Source: Sulfitobacter pontiacus
GTDB taxonomy: Bacteria; Pseudomonadota; Alphaproteobacteria; Rhodobacterales; Rhodobacteraceae
NCBI RefSeq assembly: GCF_040790665.1
Contig: NZ_CP160849.1
Coordinates: 248,001-312,000 of the forward strand
Direction of reading: 5' to 3'
Length of the DNA: 64,000 bases
Shown here: one piece after another, positions 11,101-19,926 of the stretch
Layout: every line of letters begins with the position of its first letter
Position numbering within the stretch: position 1 is the first letter of the stretch
Position numbers and translations under genes: made by a program
Notes under the pieces: model-generated
The model's input: the letters and a program-made list of their open reading frames with translations, nothing else
What the model was told of the DNA's origin: nothing
Databases searched by the model: none

Positions 11101-12338
11101 CCTGCCGCACCTTGCAACGTCCCGTTCAACTTCAGTTGCGTCGCGTCAATCGCCAGCGCGTCTGTGGCCAGTTCGGTCACGTCGAAGCTGGCGTCAATCG
11201 CGTCGCCATCTTGCGCGTTATAATTCACATCAAGCCCGACGCGCCGCACGTAAGTATCGCCCCCAGCCACTGGCAGCAAAACGCGACTGCCATCGGCGCT
11301 GGCGACAGTGCCCGTGATGTCGATCAGGCTGGGCCAGTTGTCGCTGTTCAGTGTGACCTTGCCCTGCAGTTCCGCGGATTGCGCCTTGAGGGCAAAATCG
11401 CTGACCTCGACACCGCCTTCGGCCTGCACCAAAGCATCCACGGTCAGCGCGACATCGGGGCCAAAAAATTCGCGGTATTGCGACAAGATCAGCGCGGTCA
11501 CGTCGCCGTTCAGATCGGCCTGAATACGGCGGTCAGGTGCGGCGCTATCGCCTTGGGCAGCAACGATAACCTGACCGGCAAGCCGTTGTTCGCCGTCGGT
11601 CGACAGGTTAATATCCGTTGCAAAATCAGAAAGCGGCCCCTGCCCCGCAATCACCAGATCGACGGACGGCTCATCAGGCAGTTTCAGCGTGCGCGAGATG
11701 ATGCCTTTGGCTTCCTCGGAAAGAGTCACGGCCATGTCCAGCAGGCTGTCATTGCGATCCAGATCAGCGGTAATTTTGAACTCGCCCTTCTTGCCATCGG
11801 TGCGCGCGGCCAGAATATCGACCGTCGCCGTGTCGTCATTCAACAGCGCCGTGGCTTGAACGGTCAGTGTGGCCGCTTCGCCCAGAATTGGCGCACCCAG
11901 ATTGATCTCGTCGACCGAAAAGTCAGCCACATCGATGGCGACGGGCAGATCGGGGATCGCCGGAAAGGTAAAGGGTTTCGCCTCGGGATCGGGGAGCGTT
12001 TCTTGCTGCGCCACGGGCAATCGCGGCACGCTCAGGCGTTTTGCGGTCAGGGCCTGCACCTCCAGCCGGCCGCGCAACAGTGCGGAGCGGTTCCAGTCCA
12101 ACTCCACCTCTTCCAGCGTCAGCCAGACCCCTTGGTCGTCAGCGATGGTCATCCGGTCGAACCGCGCGCGCGAGCTGAGCGCACCCGCGAAACCGTCAAT
12201 ACTGACCGTGCGGCCCGCGCCGCTGAGGGCGTCTTGGATTGTGCGGGTCAGGAAGCCTTTGTCATCCTCTTGGGCCGAAGCGACGGAGCCGACAAAGATC
12301 AGGGCGAAAACCAGAAAGCTGCGCATGAAGTGGATCAA
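8181..12338 (-). CDS. tamB: Translocation and assembly module protein TamB
   Basis: A 1385-residue AsmA/TamB-like protein: an N-terminal membrane anchor or signal (FLVFALIFVGSVASAQ), long beta-rich repeats that in the family form a hydrophobic groove across the periplasm, and the C-terminal DUF490/TamB domain (LRFVTSTTTNTGEVRIVIEGKATSPEV, LAQLLFGRNISEIS). With TamA it helps build outer-membrane proteins or move phospholipid. About residues 590-960 hold tandem repeats of roughly 74 residues. The TTG start overlaps the tamA stop (TTGA); an ATG four codons later at 12326 is an equally good start. Confidence 0.93.
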   Translation of the reverse strand: MIHFMRSFLVFALIFVGSVASAQEDDKGFLTRTIQDALSGAGRTVSIDGFAGALSSRARFDRMTIADDQGVWLTLEEVELDWNRSALLRGRLEVQALTAKRLSVPRLPVAQQETLPDPEAKPFTFPAIPDLPVAIDVADFSVDEINLGAPILGEAATLTVQATALLNDDTATVDILAARTDGKKGEFKITADLDRNDSLLDMAVTLSEEAKGIISRTLKLPDEPSVDLVIAGQGPLSDFATDINLSTDGEQRLAGQVIVAAQGDSAAPDRRIQADLNGDVTALILSQYREFFGPDVALTVDALVQAEGGVEVSDFALKAQSAELQGKVTLNSDNWPSLIDITGTVASADGSRVLLPVAGGDTYVRRVGLDVNYNAQDGDAIDASFDVTELATDALAIDATQLKLNGTLQGAAGTVGEFMGDLAFSADGLTLTNAAVSEAVGQSITGRTTIAYTEGTPVQITGLDLSGADYGLTGDVTISGPADSFLTQLKARLEATDISRFSALAGREMDGAANVEIVGQITPLDGTFDLNISGLTQDLKVGIEQADALLAGDTTLSLGASRDETGTFVRDLLLENDALTASGGVELRSNNSQARFDAKLNDIETVLPQYSGPITIKAEAEQDTRGWTVDAVTDGPYGAALTAKGLATGENAVLNFTADVPELRDFVPDAPVEGPIALDGVLRQTPDGWQVDTKASAPEDVTASVQGLLTPLDLDFSASIPRVEAFAPQVTGAVEASGNLKQLEEGFQIDAKASGPYAAQVAVQGMLTPMVDISFDASVPNLQAVVPQVNGPLAATGTVRQTEKGFFVDTNATGPYGARAMVEGLATGPDMSLTFDVSVPNVQPLVPGVSGPLAAKGSVRQTPAGIAVDTNATGPYAARASVQGVVTGDAPALNYDVTIPNLGAVVPKLSGPLNVTGTAQQESAGWRVNTNATGPAGTRATIAGLVGSDGNLNLDVNGNAPLGLSAPFIAPRSLQGQARFDLTVNGPPALGSVNGSIQTSNASLSAPNLRVTLQDIAADIRLANNRAQIDLSARSADGGQIKAGGAVTLTGSLPADIQIGLNNLVLIDPSLYRTSLDGTLRLAGPLSGGANISGQIDVGETEVSVPSTGMTSIGDIPQIDFIGAPADVVATRRKAGLTGADAGTDPAASSDSGPGFGLNVRINAPRRIFVRGRGLDAELGGSLLLTGSTNRIISAGRFDLIRGRLDILGKRFELDEGAVRFQGDLVPYLRFVTSTTTNTGEVRIVIEGKATSPEVSFESTPDAPQDEVLAQLLFGRNISEISAFQALQLASAVATLAGRGGAGVISNLRTGFGLDDLDVTTTDSGATAVRAGKYISENVYTDVTAASDGTADVSINLDLTKNLTAKGTVGSDGNTGIGIFFEKDY

Positions 12339-14158
12339 AACGATTGTCCAATACCGATATAAACTTGAAAATTCTCATCTGTTTCGGGGCCCGACACAGG
12401 CACCGCGAGGTCTACGCGGATGGGGCCGATGCCCGTGGCATAGCGCAGACCAAGCCCCGCGCCTGACTGCCAAGTGCCTGACCCGTCGTAGAATTCCTCG
12501 GCACCGATGTAGCCCGCGTCGGCAAAGGCAACGACGCCGATCTTGTCGCGTACCTGCCAACGCGCCTCTGCGGATAGGCCCGCAAAGCTGCGACCGCCCA
12601 CCGTATCGCCACTGGCCAGATCAACGCCAAGCGATTGGTAGGGTTGCCCGCGCACGGTGCCGCCGCCGCCGGAATAGAACAGATAGTCCGCGGGCGATTC
12701 AGCCAGCGTCGGGCCATAAACCGACCCGAGCTGCCCCCGCAGGGCAAAGGTGACGGGACGCGTGGTGCCAAAGGTTTTATAGCCGCGCACGTCGATGTAG
12801 GTGCGCACGCCGTTATCCGACCCCGACAGCGCCACAAAAGGGGTCACGCTGGCCTTGGCGTAGTAGCCATCTTTCGCATCAAGCCGATTGTCGCGGTAAT
12901 CATGTTCCGCGCTTAGGGGCAGCGTCAGTAACGTATATTTGTTCTCGCCAAAAGCGTCGCGGGTTTCAGCCGTCCGCAAACCGACGCCAAGCGTATAGGT
13001 CCGTTCCTCGCTGGCGATGCGTTCGATCCCGGCCTCAAGGTCGAGCTGACGCGAGAAATAGTTCACCTCGTCAAGCTGTTCGATCTCGGCCAGCGCATAG
13101 AAATTCGTGTCGGCGTTAAAGGTCGCGGGGCGTTCAAAACGGGTGCCAAGCCGATAATCCGTGCCGCCGGAATCGCCGCCGATCCCCGACACCTCGCCTT
13201 CGACACGTAGGCTTTCGGCCCCGCCCAGCAGGTTACGGTGCAGCCAGTAGGTGCTGACGCTAAGCCCTTCAAGCGACGACAGTTCCCCGCCGAAACCAAA
13301 GCGTCGCTTGGGCGCGTCAGTGATCTGCGCTGTAATCGGCAGAACATCGGGCGCGGTGATTTGCTCGGCCTCGATCATCGCGACAGAACTGAAAGCGCCC
13401 GTGCGCCGCAACCGTGTGGCGGCCAGATCAAGTTGCTCTTGTGAATAGACCTCTCCGGTGGGCAGGCCGGCGATTTTGACGATCCGGCGCAGGCGCACAT
13501 CGCTTTTTCCCTTTACCGTCAACTCTCCGAAACGCAGGCGCGGTCCCGGACGCAGACGCAGGGTTGCCGCCAGCGTGGCATCGGGCACGCGGGCGGTCAG
13601 CTGCTGGTCGGCCAGTTCGGCTTTGGCGTGGCCCTGATCGCGCCAGCCTTCGATACCGGCGGCGACGGTCTCTTTCATGACGCCGAGACTTGCGGTTTCA
13701 CCTGCGGCGAATTGTTCGGGCAGCTTGGTTTCGGGGGCGACTGGGGCGATTTCGGCCTTGTTAAAGCTGAACTTGCGACCGGTTTCGATGTTGATCACAG
13801 CGCGGTTGATCTGGCGCGGCGGGGCGACCGGCGCGATGGCAGAGGCGTCTACACCGTCGATGGTAATCTTGATGACGGCAGCAAAATACCCTTCGTCATA
13901 GAGCACGGCCAGAAGGCGGGCATAATCGGCCTGCGCGGCGGCCAAAAGCTCTTGCGTGGTGGGGTCTGCATCTTCGTCCGTTTGCTCGCGCAGAAGCGAT
14001 CCGCCGAGCACCGTCTCGTATAGATCAGAGTCCTTATCGATGCCGGTGATGTCGAGCGTCGCCGCAAGACCCGCCGTGCATCCTCCCCAGACCAAAGCTG
14101 CCGCGGCCGTAGACGCCCGCAGGAACTTTGCAAAACTGTCTGATTGAAAATGCCCCAT
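12335..14158 (-). CDS. tamA: Translocation and assembly module protein TamA (Omp85 family)
   Basis: A 607-residue outer-membrane protein with a signal sequence (ALVWGGCTAGLA), POTRA-type domains in roughly the first 260 residues, and a C-terminal Omp85 beta-barrel. The barrel shows GGGGTVRGQPYQSLG, matching the conserved GxxxxRG(F/Y) loop, and an aromatic C-terminus (GIGQSF). It works with TamB, whose gene overlaps by four bases. The barrel glycine-rich strands confirm the family. Confidence 0.93.
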   Translation of the reverse strand: MGHFQSDSFAKFLRASTAAAALVWGGCTAGLAATLDITGIDKDSDLYETVLGGSLLREQTDEDADPTTQELLAAAQADYARLLAVLYDEGYFAAVIKITIDGVDASAIAPVAPPRQINRAVINIETGRKFSFNKAEIAPVAPETKLPEQFAAGETASLGVMKETVAAGIEGWRDQGHAKAELADQQLTARVPDATLAATLRLRPGPRLRFGELTVKGKSDVRLRRIVKIAGLPTGEVYSQEQLDLAATRLRRTGAFSSVAMIEAEQITAPDVLPITAQITDAPKRRFGFGGELSSLEGLSVSTYWLHRNLLGGAESLRVEGEVSGIGGDSGGTDYRLGTRFERPATFNADTNFYALAEIEQLDEVNYFSRQLDLEAGIERIASEERTYTLGVGLRTAETRDAFGENKYTLLTLPLSAEHDYRDNRLDAKDGYYAKASVTPFVALSGSDNGVRTYIDVRGYKTFGTTRPVTFALRGQLGSVYGPTLAESPADYLFYSGGGGTVRGQPYQSLGVDLASGDTVGGRSFAGLSAEARWQVRDKIGVVAFADAGYIGAEEFYDGSGTWQSGAGLGLRYATGIGPIRVDLAVPVSGPETDENFQVYIGIGQSF

Positions 14159-14388
14159 GCGGTGCTCCCTGTACTCATAGAACGACGTGCCGTTGGGTGA
14201 GACATAGAGCGCGCGACCGCAACGTCAGCAAACTTGTTTATTATTCCCTTGTGCATAACGGAAAGCGCCTGCCATCGGCAAACAGTCTGTTGGGCAAAAT
14301 CGCGATTGTGAACCGCAAAACACATCCGGTTATGTCATTTTACGCAAGCAGGCGGAAGTTTGCCGTGAAAATGGCGGCGCATATGCGA
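14159..14388. other. Intergenic region upstream of tamA
   Basis: About 230 bases between the tamA start and the aconitase terminator. No gene is supported; it should contain the tamAB promoter. Confidence 0.4.
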
Positions 14389-14420
14389 AACGCCCGCCAG
14401 GGGGAAACCTGACGGGCGTT
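14389..14420 (-). terminator. Terminator of the aconitase gene
   Basis: A near-perfect 13-bp stem (AACGCCCGCCAGG/CCTGACGGGCGTT) with a 6-base loop. It lies 38 bases beyond the aconitase stop, with T residues on either side that allow termination both ways. Confidence 0.8.
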
Positions 14421-14457
14421 CTTTTCAAGGCCGTGCGAAACGGCTAGTGGCTGGTGG

Positions 14458-17232
14458 TTAGGCGGATTTCGCGAGGTTGCGCAGCACGTAGTGCAGAACG
14501 CCACCGTGTTCGATGTATTCAATCTCGATCGCGGTATCGATCCGGCACTTGATCATGATCTCTTTGACCGAACCGTCCGCCATGGTGATTGTGCACGGCA
14601 CTTCTTGCAGCGGCTTGATGGTATCCAGACCGCTGATCGAAACGGTTTCCTCACCCGTCAGACCCAGGCTCTTGCGGGTGTCGCCATTGGTGAATTCGAA
14701 CGGGATAACCCCCATGCCAACCAGGTTAGACCGGTGGATACGTTCAAAGTTCTCGGCGATGACCGCCTTGACGCCCAGCAAAGCTGTGCCCTTGGCCGCC
14801 CAGTCACGGGATGACCCCGCGCCGTATTGTTCACCACCGAAGATGACCAGCGGAGTGCCGTTTTCCTGATGCGCCATAGCCGCGTCAAAGATCGAGGTCT
14901 GTTCGCCATCGGGGCCTTTGGTATAGCCGCCCTCAACACCGTCCAGCATTTCGTTCTTGATACGGATGTTGGCGAATGTGCCGCGCATCATGACCTCGTG
15001 GTTACCACGACGGCTACCGTACGAGTTGAATTCACGCACAGGCACCTGACGTTCCACCAGATACTGACCCGCTGGCGTGGTTTCCTTGAAGGAACCGGCA
15101 GGCGAGATGTGGTCGGTCGTGATCATGTCACCCAGAACGGCAAGCACTTTGGCGTTCTCGATGTTGGTGATCACACCCGGCTCTGGCGACATGCCTTGGA
15201 AGTAGGGCGGGTTCTGCACATAGGTCGAGGTTGGTGGCCAGTCATAAGTCTTGGCGTCGGTGGTTTCGACGGACTGCCACTTTTCGTCGCCCTTGAAGAC
15301 GTCGGCATATTTTTCCTGGAAGGCTTCGCGGGTCACGGTCTGCTCGACCAGATCAGCGACTTCCTTGGATGTTGGCCAGATGTCTTTCAGATAGACGTCG
15401 TTGCCGTCCTTGTCCTGACCCAGCGGGCTGTTGGCCAGATCGACGTTCATGTCACCGACCAGCGCGTATGCCACGACCAGGGGAGGCGACGCCAGATAGT
15501 TGGCGCGCACGTCAGGCGAAATCCGCCCTTCAAAGTTCCGGTTACCCGAGAGGATGGATGTCCCGATCAGGTCGTAGTCGTTGATCGCCTTGCTGATCGG
15601 TGCTTCGAGCGGGCCGGAGTTACCGATACAGGTGGTGCAGCCATACCCGACGAGGTTGAAGCCGATGGCATCCAGATCCTCTTGCAGGTTTGCGGCCTCA
15701 AGATAGGCGGACACAACCTGGCTACCGGGCGCGAGCGACGTCTTGACCCAAGGCTTGCGTGTCAGGCCCAAGGCGCGTGCCTTGCGTGCAACCAGACCGG
15801 CACCGATCATCACATAGGGGTTGGATGTGTTGGTGCACGATGTGATCGACGCAATGACGATGGACCCGTCATGCAGCTGGTAGTTGCCATCTTCGGTCTG
15901 GACGTAGCCACGCTTGTGGTTGCCCTCGTCACCGGGGATGTCTTGAGGCTCGGGCTGGCCGCCCTCACCTTCCCAGCGGACTTCGGCGTTGGCTGTGGTG
16001 TCTTTACCTTCGCGCACGCCCTTCACGTATTCTGCAAATGCAGTATGTGCCGAGGTCAGAGCGATGTAGTCTTGCGGACGCTTCGGACCCGAGATCGCTG
16101 GCACGATGGTGCCCATGTCGAGCGACAGTGTGTCGGTGTAAACTGGCGCATAATCATCGCCGCGCCACATGCCGTTTTCCTTGGCATAGGCTTCGACCAG
16201 CGCGATGCGGTCTTCATCACGGCCGGTGGTGCGCATGTAACGCAGGGTTTCGGCGTCGATCGGGAAGAAGCCACAGGTCGCACCGTATTCGGGGGCCATG
16301 TTGGCAATTGTCGCGCGGTCCGCCAGAGGCAGGCTATCAAGGCCGGCACCGTAGAATTCAACGAATTTACCAACCACGCCCTTTTCGCGCAGCATTTCGA
16401 CCACTTTCAGCACCAGATCGGTCCCCGTGGTGCCTTCCATCATGGCACCGGTCAGCTCAAAGCCGATCACCTCGGGGATCAACATCGAAATCGGCTGACC
16501 CAGCATCGCGGCTTCGGCCTCGATCCCGCCAACGCCCCAGCCCAGAACGGCCATGCCGTTTACCATTGTGGTGTGGCTGTCGGTCCCGACGAGCGTGTCA
16601 GGATATGCGACTTCGACGCCGTCCTGATCCTTGTCGGTCCAGACGGTCTGCGCCAGATATTCAAGGTTCACCTGGTGGCAGATGCCGGTGCCGGGGGGTA
16701 CAACGCGGAAGTTGTTAAACGCCTTCTGACCCCATTTCAGGAAGGTGTAGCGTTCGATGTTGCGCTCGTATTCGCGGTCAACGTTCATCTGGAACGCGCG
16801 CGGGTTGCCGAACTCGTCGATCATGACCGAGTGGTCGATGACAAGATCAACAGGGTTCAGCGGGTTAATCTTGTCGGCATCGCCACCCAAGGCAACCAGC
16901 CCGTCGCGCATCGCCGCAAGGTCGACAACTGCGGGAACGCCGGTGAAATCCTGCATCAACACGCGTGCGGGACGGTAAGCGATCTCGCGCGGGTTCTGGC
17001 CGCCCTTGGCACCCCATTCGGCGAAGGCCTTGATGTCATCGACGGTGACAGTTTTGCCATCTTCGAAACGCAGCATGTTCTCAAGCACCACCTTAAGCGC
17101 GGCTGGCAAGTTAGAGAAATCACCCAGACCGGCTTCCTGCGCTGCAGGAATCGAATAATAAGCGATGGATTGGCTGCCCGAAGATAGAGTTTTGCGGGTT
17201 TTGGCGGTGTCCTGGCCAACGAAGATGGTCAT
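14458..17232 (-). CDS. acnA: Aconitate hydratase
   Basis: A 924-residue AcnA-type aconitase, full length. It contains VGTDSHTTMVNGMAVLGWGVGGIEAE, the cluster cysteine in ITSCTNTSNP and the paired cysteines in GYGCTTCIGNSGP that hold the 4Fe-4S cluster, and the C-terminal swivel-domain motif YGAGSSRDWAAKG. It interconverts citrate and isocitrate in the TCA cycle and feeds on the acetyl-CoA made by Acs. The ATG has a GGGAG box upstream. It is monocistronic with its own terminator. Confidence 0.97.
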   Translation of the reverse strand: MTIFVGQDTAKTRKTLSSGSQSIAYYSIPAAQEAGLGDFSNLPAALKVVLENMLRFEDGKTVTVDDIKAFAEWGAKGGQNPREIAYRPARVLMQDFTGVPAVVDLAAMRDGLVALGGDADKINPLNPVDLVIDHSVMIDEFGNPRAFQMNVDREYERNIERYTFLKWGQKAFNNFRVVPPGTGICHQVNLEYLAQTVWTDKDQDGVEVAYPDTLVGTDSHTTMVNGMAVLGWGVGGIEAEAAMLGQPISMLIPEVIGFELTGAMMEGTTGTDLVLKVVEMLREKGVVGKFVEFYGAGLDSLPLADRATIANMAPEYGATCGFFPIDAETLRYMRTTGRDEDRIALVEAYAKENGMWRGDDYAPVYTDTLSLDMGTIVPAISGPKRPQDYIALTSAHTAFAEYVKGVREGKDTTANAEVRWEGEGGQPEPQDIPGDEGNHKRGYVQTEDGNYQLHDGSIVIASITSCTNTSNPYVMIGAGLVARKARALGLTRKPWVKTSLAPGSQVVSAYLEAANLQEDLDAIGFNLVGYGCTTCIGNSGPLEAPISKAINDYDLIGTSILSGNRNFEGRISPDVRANYLASPPLVVAYALVGDMNVDLANSPLGQDKDGNDVYLKDIWPTSKEVADLVEQTVTREAFQEKYADVFKGDEKWQSVETTDAKTYDWPPTSTYVQNPPYFQGMSPEPGVITNIENAKVLAVLGDMITTDHISPAGSFKETTPAGQYLVERQVPVREFNSYGSRRGNHEVMMRGTFANIRIKNEMLDGVEGGYTKGPDGEQTSIFDAAMAHQENGTPLVIFGGEQYGAGSSRDWAAKGTALLGVKAVIAENFERIHRSNLVGMGVIPFEFTNGDTRKSLGLTGEETVSISGLDTIKPLQEVPCTITMADGSVKEIMIKCRIDTAIEIEYIEHGGVLHYVLRNLAKSA

Positions 17233-17466
17233 GGATGGCTCCCTTTATGGGTTAAAAAAGGTCGGTGACTTGGGGCCTAAATGCCTTATTGCGCGGGTCG
17301 TTTCAACTGCAAACACGCGCTTCTGGCGCTTTTGTATACCGTTGTGTACTGGATTGAGGCATTTCATACGCAATCCCGTGACGTTACAGCGCCTCAACAA
17401 AGGTTGAGTGGTAATTACAACGGGTGCAGTCTACGAATTGTGCATCCAAACCGAAAGTACCCTGCG

Positions 17467-18165
17467 ATGCCCCGCCTGTTTACGTCCCTGATTGCCGCTG
17501 GCCTGCTGTCCATAGCGCCCGCCTTTGCTCAGGATCGCCCCGTTGTCGTCGAACTCTATACCTCGCAAGGGTGCTCTTCCTGCCCTCCTGCTGACGAGAT
17601 GTTTGCCGAGCTGTCCAAACGGGACGACGTGATCGCGCTGGCGTTGCATGTGGATTATTGGGACTATATCGGCTGGCAAGACCCCTTTGGTGCGCCCGAG
17701 CACGCCGAACGCCAGCGCGCCTACGCGCTGACCGGTGGGCGGACGTCGATTTACACGCCCGAGATGATCGTCAACGGCCAGTCCGATGTGGTCGGCGCCA
17801 AACCCATGAAGTTGATGGAGGCGATCAACAAGCACAAAGAAGACGCTCCGCAGGTCGACCTATCTATCGCACGCGACGGGGAAACCCTGCGCATCAACGC
17901 GCATACGGTATCGGGTGCCGCCGGACCGTTTGACGTGCACATGTTGCGCTATCACCCGATGGCGGTCACGCAGGTCAAACGCGGCGAAAACGCGGGCCAC
18001 ACGTTCGAGAATTATAACATCGTCGAAGGCTGGCAGACGGTTGATCAATGGGACGGGCAAGCGCCGCTATCGCTCTCTGCCGCCATCACCGGCGATATGC
18101 CGGTGGTTGTGCTGGTGCAGCGCAGCAACGCGGGGCCGATTGTGGCAGCGGCGCGGATCAAATAG
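17467..18165 (+). CDS. DUF1223 thioredoxin-fold exported protein
   Basis: A 232-residue protein with a signal peptide ending near PAFAQ, then a thioredoxin-like domain with SQGCSSCPPAD (CxxC, about residues 35-41) and LHVDYWDYIGWQDPF, the DUF1223 hallmark. A redox role in the periplasm is likely from the CxxC, but no substrate is known. The ATG chosen begins the signal peptide; the 62-codon extension upstream lies in the promoter space shared with divergent acnA. Confidence 0.82.
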   Translation: MPRLFTSLIAAGLLSIAPAFAQDRPVVVELYTSQGCSSCPPADEMFAELSKRDDVIALALHVDYWDYIGWQDPFGAPEHAERQRAYALTGGRTSIYTPEMIVNGQSDVVGAKPMKLMEAINKHKEDAPQVDLSIARDGETLRINAHTVSGAAGPFDVHMLRYHPMAVTQVKRGENAGHTFENYNIVEGWQTVDQWDGQAPLSLSAAITGDMPVVVLVQRSNAGPIVAAARIK

Positions 18166-18193
18166 TCGTTCAAAATACCTAGATGTTTAGGCA

Positions 18194-19102
18194 TTAATTG
18201 TCGTGGATGCGCCAGCGACGATGGACCCAGAACCATTGCCCGGGATCCGCTTCGACCCGTGCGGTAAGACTGTCATTCAAAGCCTGCGTCATCGTGACAG
18301 CATCGCTGTGTGGCACAGGGGCCTCCAGCACCGTGTCGAATGACACCCCATCAGCCTGTCGAATGCCGTAGAACGGGATCAACAGCGCGTCATAGCGCAG
18401 TGCCAGCTCGGCGGCAGAAAGCGCTGTATTGGCAGGTTGCCCCAAGAAATCGAGCGCTGGCGCGCCAAAGACGTGTTGATCAAACAGCAGTACCAGCTGC
18501 CCGCCGTCTTTTAGATGCCGTACGAAACCCGCCGTGCCGCGCCGGCCTTGCGGGAAGACAGGGCCGCCGAAAGCCTCCATCGTTTGGACGTAATGCGCGT
18601 TGAAATAAGGGTTCTTCATGTTGCGGTAGAGCCCGCCGATGTCATACCCCCGCGCCACAAGACAGGCACGCATCGCTTCGTAGTTGCCATGGTGGCCCGT
18701 CACCAGAATGACCGGCTTGCCTTGTTCTGCCGCTTTTTCCAGCGCCGCGACGCCTGCGCCGGTCGGCGTATTCTTTGCCATACGCTTGGGGAAGTCGCGC
18801 GCCGAATAGTTTTCGATAAAGCTGCGCCCCACATTGTTAAGGCACTTTGAGGCAATTTCTGCGCGCCGTTCTTGCGGCATCTGCGGCCAGATCATCGCAA
18901 GATTTTCAAGCGCCCGCGCCCGATATCCCGCGACCGGACCGATCACATGTTGAACGACCCAGCCGACGAAGGCTATGCGCGCTTTATAGGGCAGCACCAA
19001 AGCCAGCCGAATAAGGCCGACGATAAAGGCATTGGTCAGGTAGTGCCCTGCACGTCGGCTAAATCGAACTTTCTTGGGATATTTGGGACTGGCCATGCGC
19101 AT
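18194..19102 (-). CDS. Lysophospholipid/lipid A acyltransferase family protein (LpxL/HtrB-like)
   Basis: A 302-residue inner-membrane acyltransferase with an N-terminal hydrophobic segment, the catalytic H-x4-E motif in TGHHGNYEA (about residues 137-142), LFDQHV (substrate-binding block), and WFWVHRRW near the C-terminus. These match LpxL/LpxM late acyltransferases that add secondary acyl chains to lipid A. Which position it acylates cannot be told. It stands alone, convergent with the DUF1223 gene. Confidence 0.87.
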   Translation of the reverse strand: MRMASPKYPKKVRFSRRAGHYLTNAFIVGLIRLALVLPYKARIAFVGWVVQHVIGPVAGYRARALENLAMIWPQMPQERRAEIASKCLNNVGRSFIENYSARDFPKRMAKNTPTGAGVAALEKAAEQGKPVILVTGHHGNYEAMRACLVARGYDIGGLYRNMKNPYFNAHYVQTMEAFGGPVFPQGRRGTAGFVRHLKDGGQLVLLFDQHVFGAPALDFLGQPANTALSAAELALRYDALLIPFYGIRQADGVSFDTVLEAPVPHSDAVTMTQALNDSLTARVEADPGQWFWVHRRWRIHDN

Positions 19103-19222
19103 CTGCCTGCAAGGAAAAGCGCCCCTAAGGGGCGGGGCCTGCCGTTCATACCGCGCAGGGCCCCGCGCAACAAGCGTGTTTCACCCGGGCGGCGATGCGC
19201 CACCGGATGTAACAGCGGCTGG

Positions 19223-19747
19223 TTAATAGCTAAACGTCTGACCGGTTGCGATCGCTGTCCGCAAGGAGGTTTCGGCCCATGTCCCTGCCCCGCCATGCGC
19301 GCGAATGGCACGAAGTTCGGCCAAAGCTTCGGGGATATCGCCCTGCTCTACCAAAGCTTGCCCGCGATAGGACCGCGCGAGAACATTCGCAGGGTTGGCT
19401 GCCAGCGCACGCGCATAGAACGCCATTCCGCCAGCTTGGTCGCCCATTTTGCGCGTCGTGAACCCCATGTAGGTCAAGCGACGATCGTCATGCTCAGGCA
19501 TAGCGGCAAGAACGATCTGCGCATCCGAGTATTCGCCTGCATAGGCCAGTTCACGAACAGTTTGATAAAGGTCATCCGGTGTTAACCGGCTATCCTTTGC
19601 ATCGATACAGGTCTTTGACTTCTTGTCATACACCTGCCCGTCTTCGCATTTCACAACGGGCTTCGGTGGGGACGTATCATTGGAGCCAGCGGCAAAGGCC
19701 GCGAAAGGAATAGCCAATGACAGGATGGACGCAAACACAACACGCAT
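19223..19747 (-). CDS. Exported tetratricopeptide-repeat protein
   Basis: A 174-residue protein with a signal peptide (MRVVFASILSLAIPFAAFA) and a CEDGQVYDKKSKTCI segment with two cysteines, then TPR-like helices (YAGEYSDAQIVLAAMPEHD, AFYARALAANPANVLARSYRGQAL). The start used here opens the signal peptide; 16 residues upstream are rejected. Likely periplasmic; the partner is unknown. Confidence 0.72.
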   Translation of the reverse strand: MRVVFASILSLAIPFAAFAAGSNDTSPPKPVVKCEDGQVYDKKSKTCIDAKDSRLTPDDLYQTVRELAYAGEYSDAQIVLAAMPEHDDRRLTYMGFTTRKMGDQAGGMAFYARALAANPANVLARSYRGQALVEQGDIPEALAELRAIRAHGGAGTWAETSLRTAIATGQTFSY

Positions 19748-19874
19748 ACTCAAACACTCCTGAACTAAATACACGGCTGATGTTAGACGATCCACGCCAT
19801 AGGTAAAGCACTAGGTTCCACCCTAACGTCACGATATGGCGCGAGATAGGGCATTAATACGTAGTTTTTGAATC

Positions 19875-19907
19875 AAAAAGGCTGCACCGCCGTCAAGCGA
19901 TGCAGCC
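19875..19907 (-). terminator. Terminator of purB
   Basis: On the minus strand GGCTGCA and TGCAGCC arms with a 14-base loop are followed by TTTTT. It lies 20 bases beyond the purB stop. Confidence 0.8.
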
Positions 19908-19926
19908 CTAAATGCCTGCGCGTGTA

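Noticed and set aside
14827-17187. A 786-codon frame opposite aconitase
   Set aside because: It is antisense to a full-length conserved enzyme and has no ribosome site or family look.
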